In this document: piece by piece, positions 54,497 to 62,873 of the stretch
Layout of the letters: each line of letters begins with the position of its first letter
Numbering within the stretch: the first letter of the stretch is position 1
Assembly: GCF_003417465.1 (NCBI RefSeq)
Contig: NZ_QVMV01000030.1
Coordinates: 1-64,000 of the forward strand
Reading direction: 5' to 3'
DNA length: 64,000 nucleotides
Origin: Wenzhouxiangella sp. 15190
GTDB taxonomy: Bacteria; Pseudomonadota; Gammaproteobacteria; Xanthomonadales; Wenzhouxiangellaceae
Translations under genes and position numbers: made by a program
Notes under the pieces: generated by a model
Told to the model about the DNA's origin: nothing
What the model saw: only the letters and a program-made list of their open reading frames with translations
Databases searched by the model: none

Positions 54497-54910
54497 ATGA
54501 CCAGGCAACGAATCCTCTTTTTGTGCGTCGCCAATTCGGCACGCAGCCAGATGGCCGAAGGGCTGGCCCGGGCAATGCTCGGTGAACGGGCCGAGGTGAT
54601 GAGCGCCGGCTCGCAGCCGTCGACCGTCAACCCCTGGGCAGTGAAGGCGATGGCCGAGATCGGTATCGATATCTCGGAGCATCGTTCCAAGTCCATCGAC
54701 GAATTCGATCCAACCGATCTGGACCTTGTCATCACGCTATGCGCCGAGGAGGTCTGCCCCGCCCTGCCCGGCGGCGTCGAGCACTTGCACTGGCCGATTC
54801 CCGATCCGGCCACAGAACGCACCGATCAATTGTCCGATGGAGAGGTTCTGGATCGGTTTCGAAGCGCTCGCGACAGCCTGCGGGCGCGATTGGATTCGCT
54901 CTTCGGCTGA
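54497..54910 (+). CDS. arsC: Arsenate reductase, thioredoxin-coupled (LMW-phosphatase type)
   Basis: Reduces arsenate to arsenite, which Acr3 then exports; 137 residues. The phosphatase-like loop is [15 protein letters not shown] with Cys10 as nucleophile, and the relay cysteines are Cys82 and Cys87 in [13 protein letters not shown]. This is the thioredoxin-dependent B. subtilis/S. aureus type, not the glutaredoxin-dependent E. coli type. The ATG at 54497 has only a weak AGGG in front and follows directly on the repeat hairpin, so its translation may differ from that of arsR and acr3. Confidence 0.94.
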   Translation: MTRQRILFLCVANSARSQMAEGLARAMLGERAEVMSAGSQPSTVNPWAVKAMAEIGIDISEHRSKSIDEFDPTDLDLVITLCAEEVCPALPGGVEHLHWPIPDPATERTDQLSDGEVLDRFRSARDSLRARLDSLFG

Positions 54911-55036
54911 GTTCTATCCGAGCGTTTCCAGTTGGTCATCGCGTGACAACCCAACTACGTGGAAACCGAATACAGCCAGACCCCGCCATTGGGGTAATCT
55001 ACCGGCATTGCCAACTCGCCTCAGAGGAGCCCGCAC

Positions 55037-55573
55037 ATGCAAATGATCACCAACCAGCCCGCCAGGTTCGTGTTGCATTCCTTGTTGTTCATCTTCATGT
55101 TTTCAGGTTCGGCTCACGCCGCCGAGCTGATGCTGGCTCCCGGCCTCACCAGCCAGGGCGATACCACGGCCAACGCCAGTCTGGCGTTCGACTGGAACAA
55201 GCGCTGGTTCGAGAGCGAGCGCGGCCACCTGAGCGCCTACTGGAACGTGGCGTATACGTGGTGGGAAGCCGGGCGATTCGAAAGCGACGAGCACTCGGTT
55301 TCGGTCTCGCCGGTGTTCGTCTATCGCTTCAACGCCGACGGCTGGCAGCCTTTCGTCGAGGCTGGTGTCGGAGCGGCCTATTTCAGCGACGATCTCGTGG
55401 GCGACCGCCGGTTGGGCTCGCAAGCCCTGTTCGAGGACCGATTCGCCGTGGGCGTTCAGATGAGTGAACGCGATGCACTTCGGCTCAGGGTGATCCACTA
55501 CTCCAACGCAGGCCTGGAAGACCCCAACCAGGGGATCAACTCGTGGTCGCTGGTCTACAGCCGGCGGTTCTAG
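55037..55573 (+). CDS. pagL: PagL-like lipid A 3-O-deacylase (acyloxyacyl hydrolase family)
   Basis: An outer-membrane beta-barrel of 178 residues with a signal peptide ending SGSAHA. The PagL signature RVIHYSNAGLEDPNQGIN gives catalytic His154 and Ser156 and the oxyanion Asn157. By spacing from the Pseudomonas enzyme, the third triad residue (Glu) would fall at an Asn here, and I cannot assign it with confidence. It would trim the 3-position acyl chain of lipid A. The strands end in the aromatic C-terminus SWSLVYSRRF, typical of outer-membrane proteins. It stands alone after arsC. Confidence 0.85.
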   Translation: MQMITNQPARFVLHSLLFIFMFSGSAHAAELMLAPGLTSQGDTTANASLAFDWNKRWFESERGHLSAYWNVAYTWWEAGRFESDEHSVSVSPVFVYRFNADGWQPFVEAGVGAAYFSDDLVGDRRLGSQALFEDRFAVGVQMSERDALRLRVIHYSNAGLEDPNQGINSWSLVYSRRF

Positions 55574-55615
55574 GAAGCCCCTGAAAACGACTGCACGGAC
55601 ACTCCTCGCATTCGG

Positions 55616-56047
55616 CTACTTGGCTTTGTCGTCTTCGGAATCGCCCTTGCTGACCGAGTCGTCCTTCTTGTCCGACGTTTGCGAAGCCGAAGGCTTGGTC
55701 GCCTGAGCGGAAGGCCGGTAGTCCTTCGGCGCACCGATATGACGCAGGCGCACTTCCGCGTGCCCGACCTGGGGCATACGTTCGCGGACGGCTTCATTGT
55801 CGACCAGTCGCTCGGCACCGTCGCTCAAGTGATCGAAGACCTTCTTGTAGCTGTCGGTCAGCTCGTTGATCAGTTCGGCCGTCTGCACGAAGTGAGCATT
55901 GACCTCCTCGCGAAACCGCTCGTTTTCCTTCTTCATCTCGTTCACGGACATCGGTCCGGCACGGCGAACGGCGAACATCCAGACGGCGCCGGCGCCGAGC
56001 GCAGCCCCGACGATCAGGCCGATGATGACCCATGCGAAGGTGCTCAC
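55616..56047 (-). CDS. zapG: ZapG/YhcB family envelope protein (DUF1043)
   Basis: A 143-residue inner-membrane protein with one N-terminal helix (WVIIGLIVGAALGAGAVWMFA) and a cytoplasmic coiled coil (about 35-85, with FREEVNAHFVQTAELINELTDSYKKVFDHL, the family hallmark). In E. coli, YhcB/ZapG takes part in division and envelope growth. The tail is charged and low-complexity (SDKKDDSVSKGDSEDDKAK). GTG at 56047 is chosen because AGGAGA lies eight bases upstream; an in-frame ATG further upstream would place residues before the membrane helix without a ribosome site. Confidence 0.9.
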   Translation of the reverse strand: MSTFAWVIIGLIVGAALGAGAVWMFAVRRAGPMSVNEMKKENERFREEVNAHFVQTAELINELTDSYKKVFDHLSDGAERLVDNEAVRERMPQVGHAEVRLRHIGAPKDYRPSAQATKPSASQTSDKKDDSVSKGDSEDDKAK

Positions 56048-56107
56048 GAATAATTCTCCTGCCTTCAAGCCTGCGGGCATCATAACAACCCACACGTTAG
56101 TGCCCCG

Positions 56108-57658
56108 TTATTCGTCCCGATCCTTCCAGCGCAGCTCGTAGAGGTCATGGCGCCGGTCAGCCAGGTTGCGCACCGAGCCGTGTGAACGAATCTCGCGCAG
56201 ATTGTCGAGGTCGAGATCGGCGATCAGCATGGTCTCGGTGTTGGGCGTGGCCTCGTGGGCGATGGCGTCGTGCGGGAAGGCGAAGTCCGAGGGCGTGAAC
56301 ACCGCCGCCTGGGAATACTGCATGTCCATGTTCTCGACCCGGGGCAGGTTGCCGACCGAGCCCGTGATGACCACGTAGCACTCGTTTTCGATGGCGCGGG
56401 CCTGGGAACAGCGGCGCACGCGCAGGTAGGCGTTCTTGGTATCGACCCAGTAGGGCACGAACAGGATGTTGATGCCGCCGTCGGCCATCAGGCGCGGCAG
56501 TTCGGGAAATTCGACGTCGTAGCAGATCAGGATGCCGATCCGGCCGAAGTCGGTGTCGAAGACCTTGACCTTGTCGCCGCCCTTGAGACCCCAGTAGGCC
56601 ACCTCGTCGGGCGTGACGTGCACCTTGTACTGGCGGTCCCAGGTACCGTCGCGCCGGAGCAGGTAGCAAACGTTGCGCAGTCGCTCGCCGTCGTACTCGG
56701 GCATGGAGCCGGCGATGATATTGATGTTGTAGGACACCGCGAACTTCAGCATCTGGTCGCGAATGGCCTCGGTATAACCGGCCAGCTGGCGCACGGCTTC
56801 GGCCGGCCCCTGGTCGTTCCACGGCGCCATCAAGGGCCCGTTGAAGAACTCGGGAAACAGCATGACGTCGGCCTGGTAGCCGGAGACGGCGTCGACGAAG
56901 TACTCGATCTGGCTGTAGAGGTCGTCGAGCGTTTTCATCGGCCGCATCTGCCACTGCACGGCACCGACGCGAACGTCCGACGGCCGCCCGCCGATCATCT
57001 TCTGGTCGGCCTCGTCGTAGTAGATATTGACCCATTCGAGCAGGACCGCGTAACCGGAAGAATCCTTGTCGTCCGGCAGGTAGCCCTTGACGATGCGCCG
57101 CACCTGAAAGTCGTTGGAAAGCTGGAAGGTCAGGATCGGGTCGACCAGTTCGCGCGCGCGCACCTTGGCGACATACTGCTGCGGCGTCATCTCGTTGGCA
57201 TACTGCTTGTAGCCCGGGATTCGGCCGCCGACGACGATGCCGCGCAGGTTGAGATTTTCGCACAACTCCTTGCGCGCGTCGTACAGGCGCCGGCCCAGGC
57301 GCAGGTCGCGATAATCGGGGTGGACGAAGACGTCGACGCCGTAGAGCACGTCGCCGTTGGGATCGTGCGTGGTCAGGTAGCCGTTGCCGACGATGTCCCA
57401 GTAGCGGTGGCTCTGGCCCCAGCGGCTGTACTTGACGATCAGCGAGATCGCGGCGGCCACCACCTTGCCGTTGTCCTCGATGCAGATCTGGCCTTCCGGA
57501 AAGCGCGTGACCTGCGATTCGAACTGTTCCCGCTCCCACGCACCGTCGAGGCCCTTGTAGACCCGGTCCATGATCTCGGCGATGTCGTCGTAGTCCTCGA
57601 TCCGCGAGGGGCGCAGGATCAGACGGTGGGAGTCGGAGTTGGAGTCAGTGCTGTTCAC
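56108..57658 (-). CDS. GNAT acetyltransferase-nitrilase fusion (carbon-nitrogen hydrolase)
   Basis: A 516-residue two-domain protein. Residues 10-200 are a GNAT fold with the acetyl-CoA loop DLRLGRRLYDARKEL. Residues 225-510 form a nitrilase-superfamily amidase with the triad Glu (LFPEFFNGPL), Lys (YKVHVTPDE) and Cys (ILICYDVEFPEL). The fusion is widespread and fixed, but its substrate is unknown; the pair could acylate and deacylate the same amine. The start is GTG at 57658 with GGA upstream. No operon partner is evident. Confidence 0.92.
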   Translation of the reverse strand: MNSTDSNSDSHRLILRPSRIEDYDDIAEIMDRVYKGLDGAWEREQFESQVTRFPEGQICIEDNGKVVAAAISLIVKYSRWGQSHRYWDIVGNGYLTTHDPNGDVLYGVDVFVHPDYRDLRLGRRLYDARKELCENLNLRGIVVGGRIPGYKQYANEMTPQQYVAKVRARELVDPILTFQLSNDFQVRRIVKGYLPDDKDSSGYAVLLEWVNIYYDEADQKMIGGRPSDVRVGAVQWQMRPMKTLDDLYSQIEYFVDAVSGYQADVMLFPEFFNGPLMAPWNDQGPAEAVRQLAGYTEAIRDQMLKFAVSYNINIIAGSMPEYDGERLRNVCYLLRRDGTWDRQYKVHVTPDEVAYWGLKGGDKVKVFDTDFGRIGILICYDVEFPELPRLMADGGINILFVPYWVDTKNAYLRVRRCSQARAIENECYVVITGSVGNLPRVENMDMQYSQAAVFTPSDFAFPHDAIAHEATPNTETMLIADLDLDNLREIRSHGSVRNLADRRHDLYELRWKDRDE

Positions 57659-57693
57659 GTGTGCGATTCCAACGCTCTGGAATGATGAAAGTG

Positions 57694-57724
57694 GCCACAG
57701 ATGAACACAGATTAACGCAGATCA
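57694..57724. repeat. Single-arm decamer repeat
   Basis: CCACAGATGAACACAGATTAACGCAGATC is three degenerate units of the CACAGATGAA family found at 54.3-54.5 kb. Here only one arm is present, in the gap between the amidohydrolase 3' end and the GNAT-nitrilase start. Confidence 0.8.
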
Positions 57725-57770
57725 GGTTGACCCCGGATGGGTCGTGAAACTGTGGCGATCTGTAGATTCC

Positions 57771-59417
57771 TCATTCACCATGCTCGAAGACAGTCTCGCC
57801 GCCGACGACGGTTCGCAACACTTCGATATCGGCCAGGTCGGCGGCTTCCACGTCGTAGGGATCGGCATCCACGATAATGAAGTCGGCCTGCTTGCCGACT
57901 TCCAGGCTGCCGACCTGATCTTCGGCAAACCCGGCGTAGGCCGCGTCGATGGTGAAGCCGCGCAATGCCTGTTCGAATGTCAGCGCCTCCTGTGGACGCC
58001 AACCGCCGGGCGGCAGACCGTCGCGTTGCCGGGTGACGGCGGCATGGATACCCAGCCAGGGATTGACCGGCTCGACCGGGAAGTCGGAGCCCAGGGCGAG
58101 ATGAATACCATGCTCGAGCATGGTCGCCCAGGCGTAGGCGCCTTCGAGCCGCCCCTCGCCCAGGCGATCGCGGGCCCAGCGCATGTCGGAGGTCGCGTGG
58201 ATGGGCTGCATGCTGGCGATGATGTCGTGCTCGGCCAGACGCGGGATATCGTCGGGATGAATGATCTGGACGTGTTCGATGCGGTGACGACCCGGATTGT
58301 CCGGATGATCGCCCTTGCTCGCGACGATGGCGTCGATCACCTGCCGATTGGCGGCATCGCCGATGGCGTGGATGCCCACTTGCAGGCCGCAGCCCATTGC
58401 ACGGTCGACGAGGGCCTGCAGATCCTCGTCGGATTCGAACAGCAAGCCGCTGTTGCCCGGATCGTCGCTGTAGTCTTCGAGCAGTGCCGCACCGCGGCTG
58501 CCGAGCGCCCCGTCGGCATAGAACTTGACCGACCGGGCCTTCAGGCGATCGCCGGAATGGCGTCCGCTCTCGCACAACCACTCGAGCATGGCTTCGTCGC
58601 CGTCGGCGAAGGCGGTAACGCGCACCGGCAGATCGCCGGCCTGGTCGAGACGTCGATAGAGCCGGAAGTCGGCCAGGCTGGCGCCCATGTCGTGTACGCC
58701 CGTCAGGCCGTAGCGTGCCATTTCCGACATTGCCAGTTCGAGCGCACGCTCGCGCACTTCGTCTCCGGGCGCCGGCATGGCGTCCTCGATGAAGCGCATG
58801 GCGGTATCGATCAGGATGCCGGTCGGGCGACCGTCGTCGTTGCGATGAATCGCCCCGCCCTGCGGCTGCCACTCGCCGGCCAGATCGCGGGTCGCGCGTT
58901 CGAGCGCGGCCGAGTTGGCCCAGCCGGCATGGCCGTCGACGCGAACGAGCCACACGGGGCGCTCGGGAAACGCCTCGTCCAGGTCGGCGGCCGAGGGAAA
59001 CGGTCCCTCCCAGCGGGTCTGGTCCCAGCCGCGTCCGGTCAGCCAGGCGCCCTCGGGGAGGGTGTCGGCATGGGCCTTCAGCGCCTCGATGGCTTCATCG
59101 AGGCTGTCGGCCGTGGTCAGGTCGGCCCGAAGTCGCGCCAGCCCCAGGCCCATGACGTGGCCGTGCGCATCGATCAGGCCCGGCAGCAGCGTATGGCCGC
59201 CGGCGTCGACGGTCTCCAGATCGGGATGGCTGGATTCCAGTTCCTCGGAAGCGCCCAGAAAGACGACCTTCCCGATCTCGTCCCAGGCTATCGCCTGGAC
59301 AAGCGGCGCATCCGGGTTCATGGTATGGATTCGTGCGTTGACAACTGCCCCGGGCTTACCGGCAGTGGCGGTCAGGGACAACAACAACAGCGAGGCAAGC
59401 AGGAAGATACGTGGCAT
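57771..59417 (-). CDS. Secreted metal-dependent amidohydrolase (YtcJ-like)
   Basis: A 548-residue amidohydrolase-family-3 protein with a signal peptide (MPRIFLLASLLLLSLTATA), so periplasmic or exported. The TIM-barrel metal site is present: HxH in GLIDAHGHVMGL near residue 85, His in IHAIGDAANRQVI, RIEHVQIIHPDD and the late Asp in LALGSDFPVEPVNPWLG. The relative YtcJ and similar enzymes act on cyclic amides or N-substituted amino acids; the substrate here is not known. It is divergent from the metallophosphoesterase gene. Confidence 0.9.
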   Translation of the reverse strand: MPRIFLLASLLLLSLTATAGKPGAVVNARIHTMNPDAPLVQAIAWDEIGKVVFLGASEELESSHPDLETVDAGGHTLLPGLIDAHGHVMGLGLARLRADLTTADSLDEAIEALKAHADTLPEGAWLTGRGWDQTRWEGPFPSAADLDEAFPERPVWLVRVDGHAGWANSAALERATRDLAGEWQPQGGAIHRNDDGRPTGILIDTAMRFIEDAMPAPGDEVRERALELAMSEMARYGLTGVHDMGASLADFRLYRRLDQAGDLPVRVTAFADGDEAMLEWLCESGRHSGDRLKARSVKFYADGALGSRGAALLEDYSDDPGNSGLLFESDEDLQALVDRAMGCGLQVGIHAIGDAANRQVIDAIVASKGDHPDNPGRHRIEHVQIIHPDDIPRLAEHDIIASMQPIHATSDMRWARDRLGEGRLEGAYAWATMLEHGIHLALGSDFPVEPVNPWLGIHAAVTRQRDGLPPGGWRPQEALTFEQALRGFTIDAAYAGFAEDQVGSLEVGKQADFIIVDADPYDVEAADLADIEVLRTVVGGETVFEHGE

Positions 59418-59549
59418 GGCAGAATCGATCCGGGCAGTCAGGGAAACGCCGGCCAGTCTCCAATGCCGTCACGGTTTCGTCAAGCGCCGGTCATCGCGCT
59501 GCCACATACCGATTCCAGGCTGCAGTCAGATTTCTGTCGAGGTGGCGAC

Positions 59550-60380
59550 ATGACACAGCGCAATTCCTTTCCGTTCAAGCGGCATGTCCGCACGATCTGG
59601 ATCTCCGACCTGCACCTGGGTTTCCCCGGCTGCAGCGCGGAGCAGGTGCTGGATTTTATCCGCGAGATGCGCTGCGAGACACTCTACCTGGTCGGTGACA
59701 TCGTCGACTTCTGGTATCTGAAGAAGAAACGCCACTGGCCGCAGAGCCACAGCAACGTCATCCGCTCCCTGCTGGGCAAGGCCAAGCACGGAACCCGCGT
59801 GATTTACGTGCCCGGCAACCACGACGAAGCCATGCGGCAGTACGACGGCATGACGATCGGCAACATCGAGGTCACCAACGAAATCATCCACGAAACCGCC
59901 GACGGCCGACGCTTGCTGGTACTGCATGGCGACCAATTCGATGCTGCCGTGGTCAGCTCCCCGCTACTGGGCTTGATCGGCTCACGAGTCTACGACGGAC
60001 TACTCAAGTTCAACCGCCTCATCAATTGGATTCGAACCAAGATGGGTCGTGGACACTGGTCGCTGGCCGCCTACATCAAGCAGCGGGTCAAAAAGGCAGT
60101 GAAGTTCATGTCCAATTTCGAGGAAGCCGTGCGCCGATCCGCGCAGAAAAACGAGGTCGACGGCCTCGTCTGCGGCCATATTCATCGCCCCGAGATCGCC
60201 GTCGGCGAGGAAGTCATCTACCTCAACTGCGGCGACTGGGTGGAAAGCTGCACTGCCCTGATCGAACACCATGACGGCACAATCGAGCTGATTCGCTCCA
60301 GTGATGTGCAGGAAGTCGTCAAGCGCCTGCCGCCGCGACGCAAGCGCTCGCCCACGCCGGATGCGCAACAGGCAGCGTGA
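59550..60380 (+). CDS. LpxH-like metallophosphoesterase (putative UDP-2,3-diacylglucosamine diphosphatase)
   Basis: A 276-residue calcineurin-type phosphoesterase. Metal ligands are evident in WISDLHLGFPG, LVGDIVDFWYL, YVPGNHDEAM, LLVLHGDQFD and the late GLVCGHIHRPEI. The closest annotated group is the UDP-2,3-diacylglucosamine pyrophosphatase-like family, which would make lipid X in lipid A synthesis, but members are often not true LpxH and no lpx genes are adjacent. The ATG at 59550 follows GAGG; the long open frame upstream is antisense to the amidohydrolase. Confidence 0.88.
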   Translation: MTQRNSFPFKRHVRTIWISDLHLGFPGCSAEQVLDFIREMRCETLYLVGDIVDFWYLKKKRHWPQSHSNVIRSLLGKAKHGTRVIYVPGNHDEAMRQYDGMTIGNIEVTNEIIHETADGRRLLVLHGDQFDAAVVSSPLLGLIGSRVYDGLLKFNRLINWIRTKMGRGHWSLAAYIKQRVKKAVKFMSNFEEAVRRSAQKNEVDGLVCGHIHRPEIAVGEEVIYLNCGDWVESCTALIEHHDGTIELIRSSDVQEVVKRLPPRRKRSPTPDAQQAA

Positions 60381-60418
60381 ACATTTTGCCGCTCGACAAG
60401 AAGGCAGCGGCGCGCCGG

Positions 60419-60424
60419 TATAAT
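60419..60424 (+). promoter_or_regulatory. -10 box of xseA, probably leaderless
   Basis: A perfect TATAAT ends eight bases before the xseA ATG at 60433. The -35 is weak (GACAAG at 60395-60400, 18 bases away). No Shine-Dalgarno fits between them, so the transcript would start at or next to the ATG. Confidence 0.45.
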
Positions 60425-60432
60425 CCCATGCC

Positions 60433-61800
60433 ATGTCACTCACTGCCCCCGGCCCCGAAACACGCGTCTATCGACCTGCCGAACTGAACAAGGAGGTCCG
60501 CCTCCATATCGAGGCCGGCTTTCCCCGCCTGTGGCTGTCGGGCGAAATCTCCAACCTGGCCCGACCGCCGTCGGGACACCTGTATTTCACGCTCAAGGAC
60601 GAACGCGCCCAGATCCGCTGCGCTTTGTTCCGCGGCAACGCCGCCGCTGTCGGCTTTCGGCCGGAGAACGGCATGCAGGTGCTGGTACGCGGGCGGTTGA
60701 GCCTCTACGAACCACGCGGCGACTACCAGTTGATCGCCGACGGCCTGCTGGAGGCCGGCGCCGGCGCCCTCGCCCAGGCCTTCGAAGCGCTCAAGAAGAA
60801 ACTTGAGGGCGAAGGCCTGTTCGAGGAGGCCCACAAGCAGGCCCCGCCCAGATGGCCGGAGCGGATCAGTGTCGTGACCTCACCGTCGGGCGCGGCCATC
60901 CGCGACATCCTGCAGACGCTGGGCCGGCGCTGGCCCCGCGCGAAAGTGCGCATCTATCCCAGCCAGGTCCAGGGCGAGACGGCACCCGCCGAGCTGGTGC
61001 GTGCCCTGAAGGCCGCCGACAGGCACGGCTTCGGCCAGGTCATCCTTCTCTCCCGCGGCGGCGGATCGCTGGAAGACCTGTGGGCGTTCAACGACGAAAC
61101 CCTCGCCCGCGCCATTCATGCCTGCGCTACCCCGGTGATCAGCGGTGTCGGCCACGAAACCGATTTCACCATCGCCGACTTCGTCGCCGACCTGCGCGCG
61201 CCGACGCCGACCGCGGCCGCGGTGGCCGCCACGCCTGACGGTCCCGAACTGCTCGTTCAGCTTCGCCGCCAGGAATCGCGGCTCGAGCGCGCGCTCGATC
61301 AGAAACTGATGCAGCAGGCCCAGCGTCTCGACCACGCCGACAACCGCCTCAAACAGCAACACCCTCAACGCCGCCTGGACGAGTTGTCGCGCCGCCGGGA
61401 AGAACTGGCTCGCCGCGGCGAACTCGCCATCAAGCGACAGCTGGATACACGCCAACGGCAACTACAGGGACTCGAAAGCCGTTTGGCCGCCCGCCACCCC
61501 AAACGCCAGCTCGATCAGTTGCAGCAGCAAGTCGGCATGCTTCGGGCACGTCTGGATCGCGCCGCCAAATACGCGCTGGAGAGCCGCCAGCAACAGCTCG
61601 CCTCCGTCGCCCGATCGCTCAACAACGTCAGTCCGCTGGCCGTGCTCGAACGCGGCTACGCCGTGGTTCGGGACAAGGAAGGCCAGGCGGTGACGCAGCG
61701 CACCCAATTCGACAAAGGAAAGCGAATCAATATATTGATGGATCAGTTTGAAGTAGACGCGGAAGTCGTGGACTCACCCCGGGACGCCCGCCTGAAATGA
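60433..61800 (+). CDS. xseA: Exodeoxyribonuclease VII large subunit
   Basis: Catalytic subunit of ExoVII, a single-strand exonuclease used in repair; 455 residues, the normal length. The N-terminal OB fold (about 25-105, LWLSGEISNLARPPSGHLYF) is followed by the catalytic domain with VVTSPSGAAIRDILQTL, LSRGGGSLEDLWAFNDE and ISGVGHETDFTIADFVAD. The long coiled coil (260-400) is rich in Gln and Arg. The start is ATG at 60433 with no Shine-Dalgarno. The 3' end overlaps yigZ by four bases (ATGA). The small subunit gene xseB is not in the window. Confidence 0.96.
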   Translation: MSLTAPGPETRVYRPAELNKEVRLHIEAGFPRLWLSGEISNLARPPSGHLYFTLKDERAQIRCALFRGNAAAVGFRPENGMQVLVRGRLSLYEPRGDYQLIADGLLEAGAGALAQAFEALKKKLEGEGLFEEAHKQAPPRWPERISVVTSPSGAAIRDILQTLGRRWPRAKVRIYPSQVQGETAPAELVRALKAADRHGFGQVILLSRGGGSLEDLWAFNDETLARAIHACATPVISGVGHETDFTIADFVADLRAPTPTAAAVAATPDGPELLVQLRRQESRLERALDQKLMQQAQRLDHADNRLKQQHPQRRLDELSRRREELARRGELAIKRQLDTRQRQLQGLESRLAARHPKRQLDQLQQQVGMLRARLDRAAKYALESRQQQLASVARSLNNVSPLAVLERGYAVVRDKEGQAVTQRTQFDKGKRINILMDQFEVDAEVVDSPRDARLK

Positions 61801-62381
61801 GTTATCGCCTGCTCGCGCCCGTCACACACGAGGTGGAAGTCAAGAAGAGCCGATTCATCGCCCAGGCCGCTCCCGTCGACGACGAGGATGCCGCGCGCGA
61901 ATTCATCGATCGAATCAGCGACCCGGCCGCCACCCACAACTGCTGGGCCTGGCTGATCGGCGACAACTACCGTTTCGACGACGACGGCGAACCCGGCGGC
62001 ACGGCGGGGCGCCCGATACTGCAGGCCATCGAGAGCCAGGGCTACGATCACACCGTCGTGGTCGTCACCCGTTTCTTCGGCGGGACCAAGCTGGGCACCG
62101 GCGGCCTGGCAAGAGCCTACGGCGGCACGGCCAACGAGGCCCTGCGCACTGCCGAGAGCGCACCCATCGTTCCCAAGGTCCGGCTACGACTGATCCTGCC
62201 CTTCGAATTCGTCGACGCCGCTCACCACGCCCTGTCCGAGTTCGAGGGCGACAAGCTCGACGAGGAATACGACAGCGACGGCGCCACGCTGATCGTGACC
62301 ATCCCGGCCGTCAGCCGCGCCGCGTTTGCCGATTACATGAGGGACCTCGCCAAGGGGCGGGTTCGGGTGGCGAGGATTTAA
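61797..62381 (+). CDS. yigZ: YigZ/IMPACT family protein
   Basis: A 194-residue protein with the N-terminal IMPACT domain (to about 125) and a C-terminal DUF1949 ferredoxin-like domain. Marks are KKSRFIAQAAPV, THNCWAWLIG, DDGEPGGTAGRPIL and VVVTRFFGGTKLGTGGL. Eukaryotic IMPACT proteins bind GCN1; the bacterial role is uncertain. It is translated in the frame overlap with xseA, so the two form an operon. A repeat-rich, gene-free region follows. Confidence 0.92.
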   Translation: MSYRLLAPVTHEVEVKKSRFIAQAAPVDDEDAAREFIDRISDPAATHNCWAWLIGDNYRFDDDGEPGGTAGRPILQAIESQGYDHTVVVVTRFFGGTKLGTGGLARAYGGTANEALRTAESAPIVPKVRLRLILPFEFVDAAHHALSEFEGDKLDEEYDSDGATLIVTIPAVSRAAFADYMRDLAKGRVRVARI

Positions 62382-62440
62382 GGTCTGCTCGAATGGGGGC
62401 TGCCATCCGCTGGCTCTGCGGCTTTCGATCTGGCTCGGAA

Positions 62441-62505
62441 ATTTTCAAATTCGAAGCACCAAGTACCAAACAAATTCGAATGATCAAAAATTGAATGTTC
62501 AAAAC
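62441..62505. repeat. AATTCGAA-rich dispersed repeat
   Basis: An AT-rich stretch in GC-rich DNA with two copies of AAATTCGAA about 30 bases apart and a TTGAATGTTCAAAA tail. I recall near-identical sequences as multicopy intergenic repeats in other proteobacterial genomes. No reading frame here looks real. Confidence 0.6.
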
Positions 62506-62587
62506 GGGAACGGTGCTGGAAAGCAACTTGTTGCGGGCACCCCGAAACGAAACGACGCAAACGAACCAACTCAAACAAAATCACCAA

Positions 62588-62790
62588 GGTCGTGCGGTAT
62601 GGTTCGCCCGCGACCTCGGCGAAGCCGAAGCGCACAGCGAAGAGCGGAAAACAGCCGGCGGATGTCTGAGCGGAGGCCCGCAGGGCCGGAGCGAGTTCCG
62701 ACGGCGCCGCTCTTCGCGAGCACTGCAGGGAAAGCTGCGGCGCCAGCCGCAGCTCGAGCCGCGGGAGCGGGCGAACCATAGCGCACGACC
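62588..62790. repeat. 203-bp structured element with 24-bp terminal inverted repeats
   Basis: The ends 62588-62611 and 62767-62790 are reverse complements at 23 of 24 positions (GGTCGTGCGGTATGGTTCGC... and its complement). Inside lies a second inverted pair, CGAAGAGCGG with CCGCTCTTCG, plus several short GC stems. Open frames through it have the composition of noise. It fills most of the 62382-62873 gap and could be a MITE-like or RNA-structured element. Confidence 0.7.
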
Positions 62791-62873
62791 GTCCCACACC
62801 CGCGGAACAAGCCGCATGAGCGAACGGCGTGCCCCGCACGGCCCGCCCCACCCTAAGCTAGACTGAATGAACG

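Noticed and set aside
57744-60380. Open frame of 878 codons on the plus strand
   Set aside because: Only the last 276 codons (from 59550) encode a recognisable protein. The first two thirds are antisense to the secreted amidohydrolase and have shadow-frame composition.
62378-62851. 157-codon minus-strand frame in the gap before the monooxygenase
   Set aside because: It runs through the AT-rich repeat and the 203-bp element, and its composition follows the repeats.
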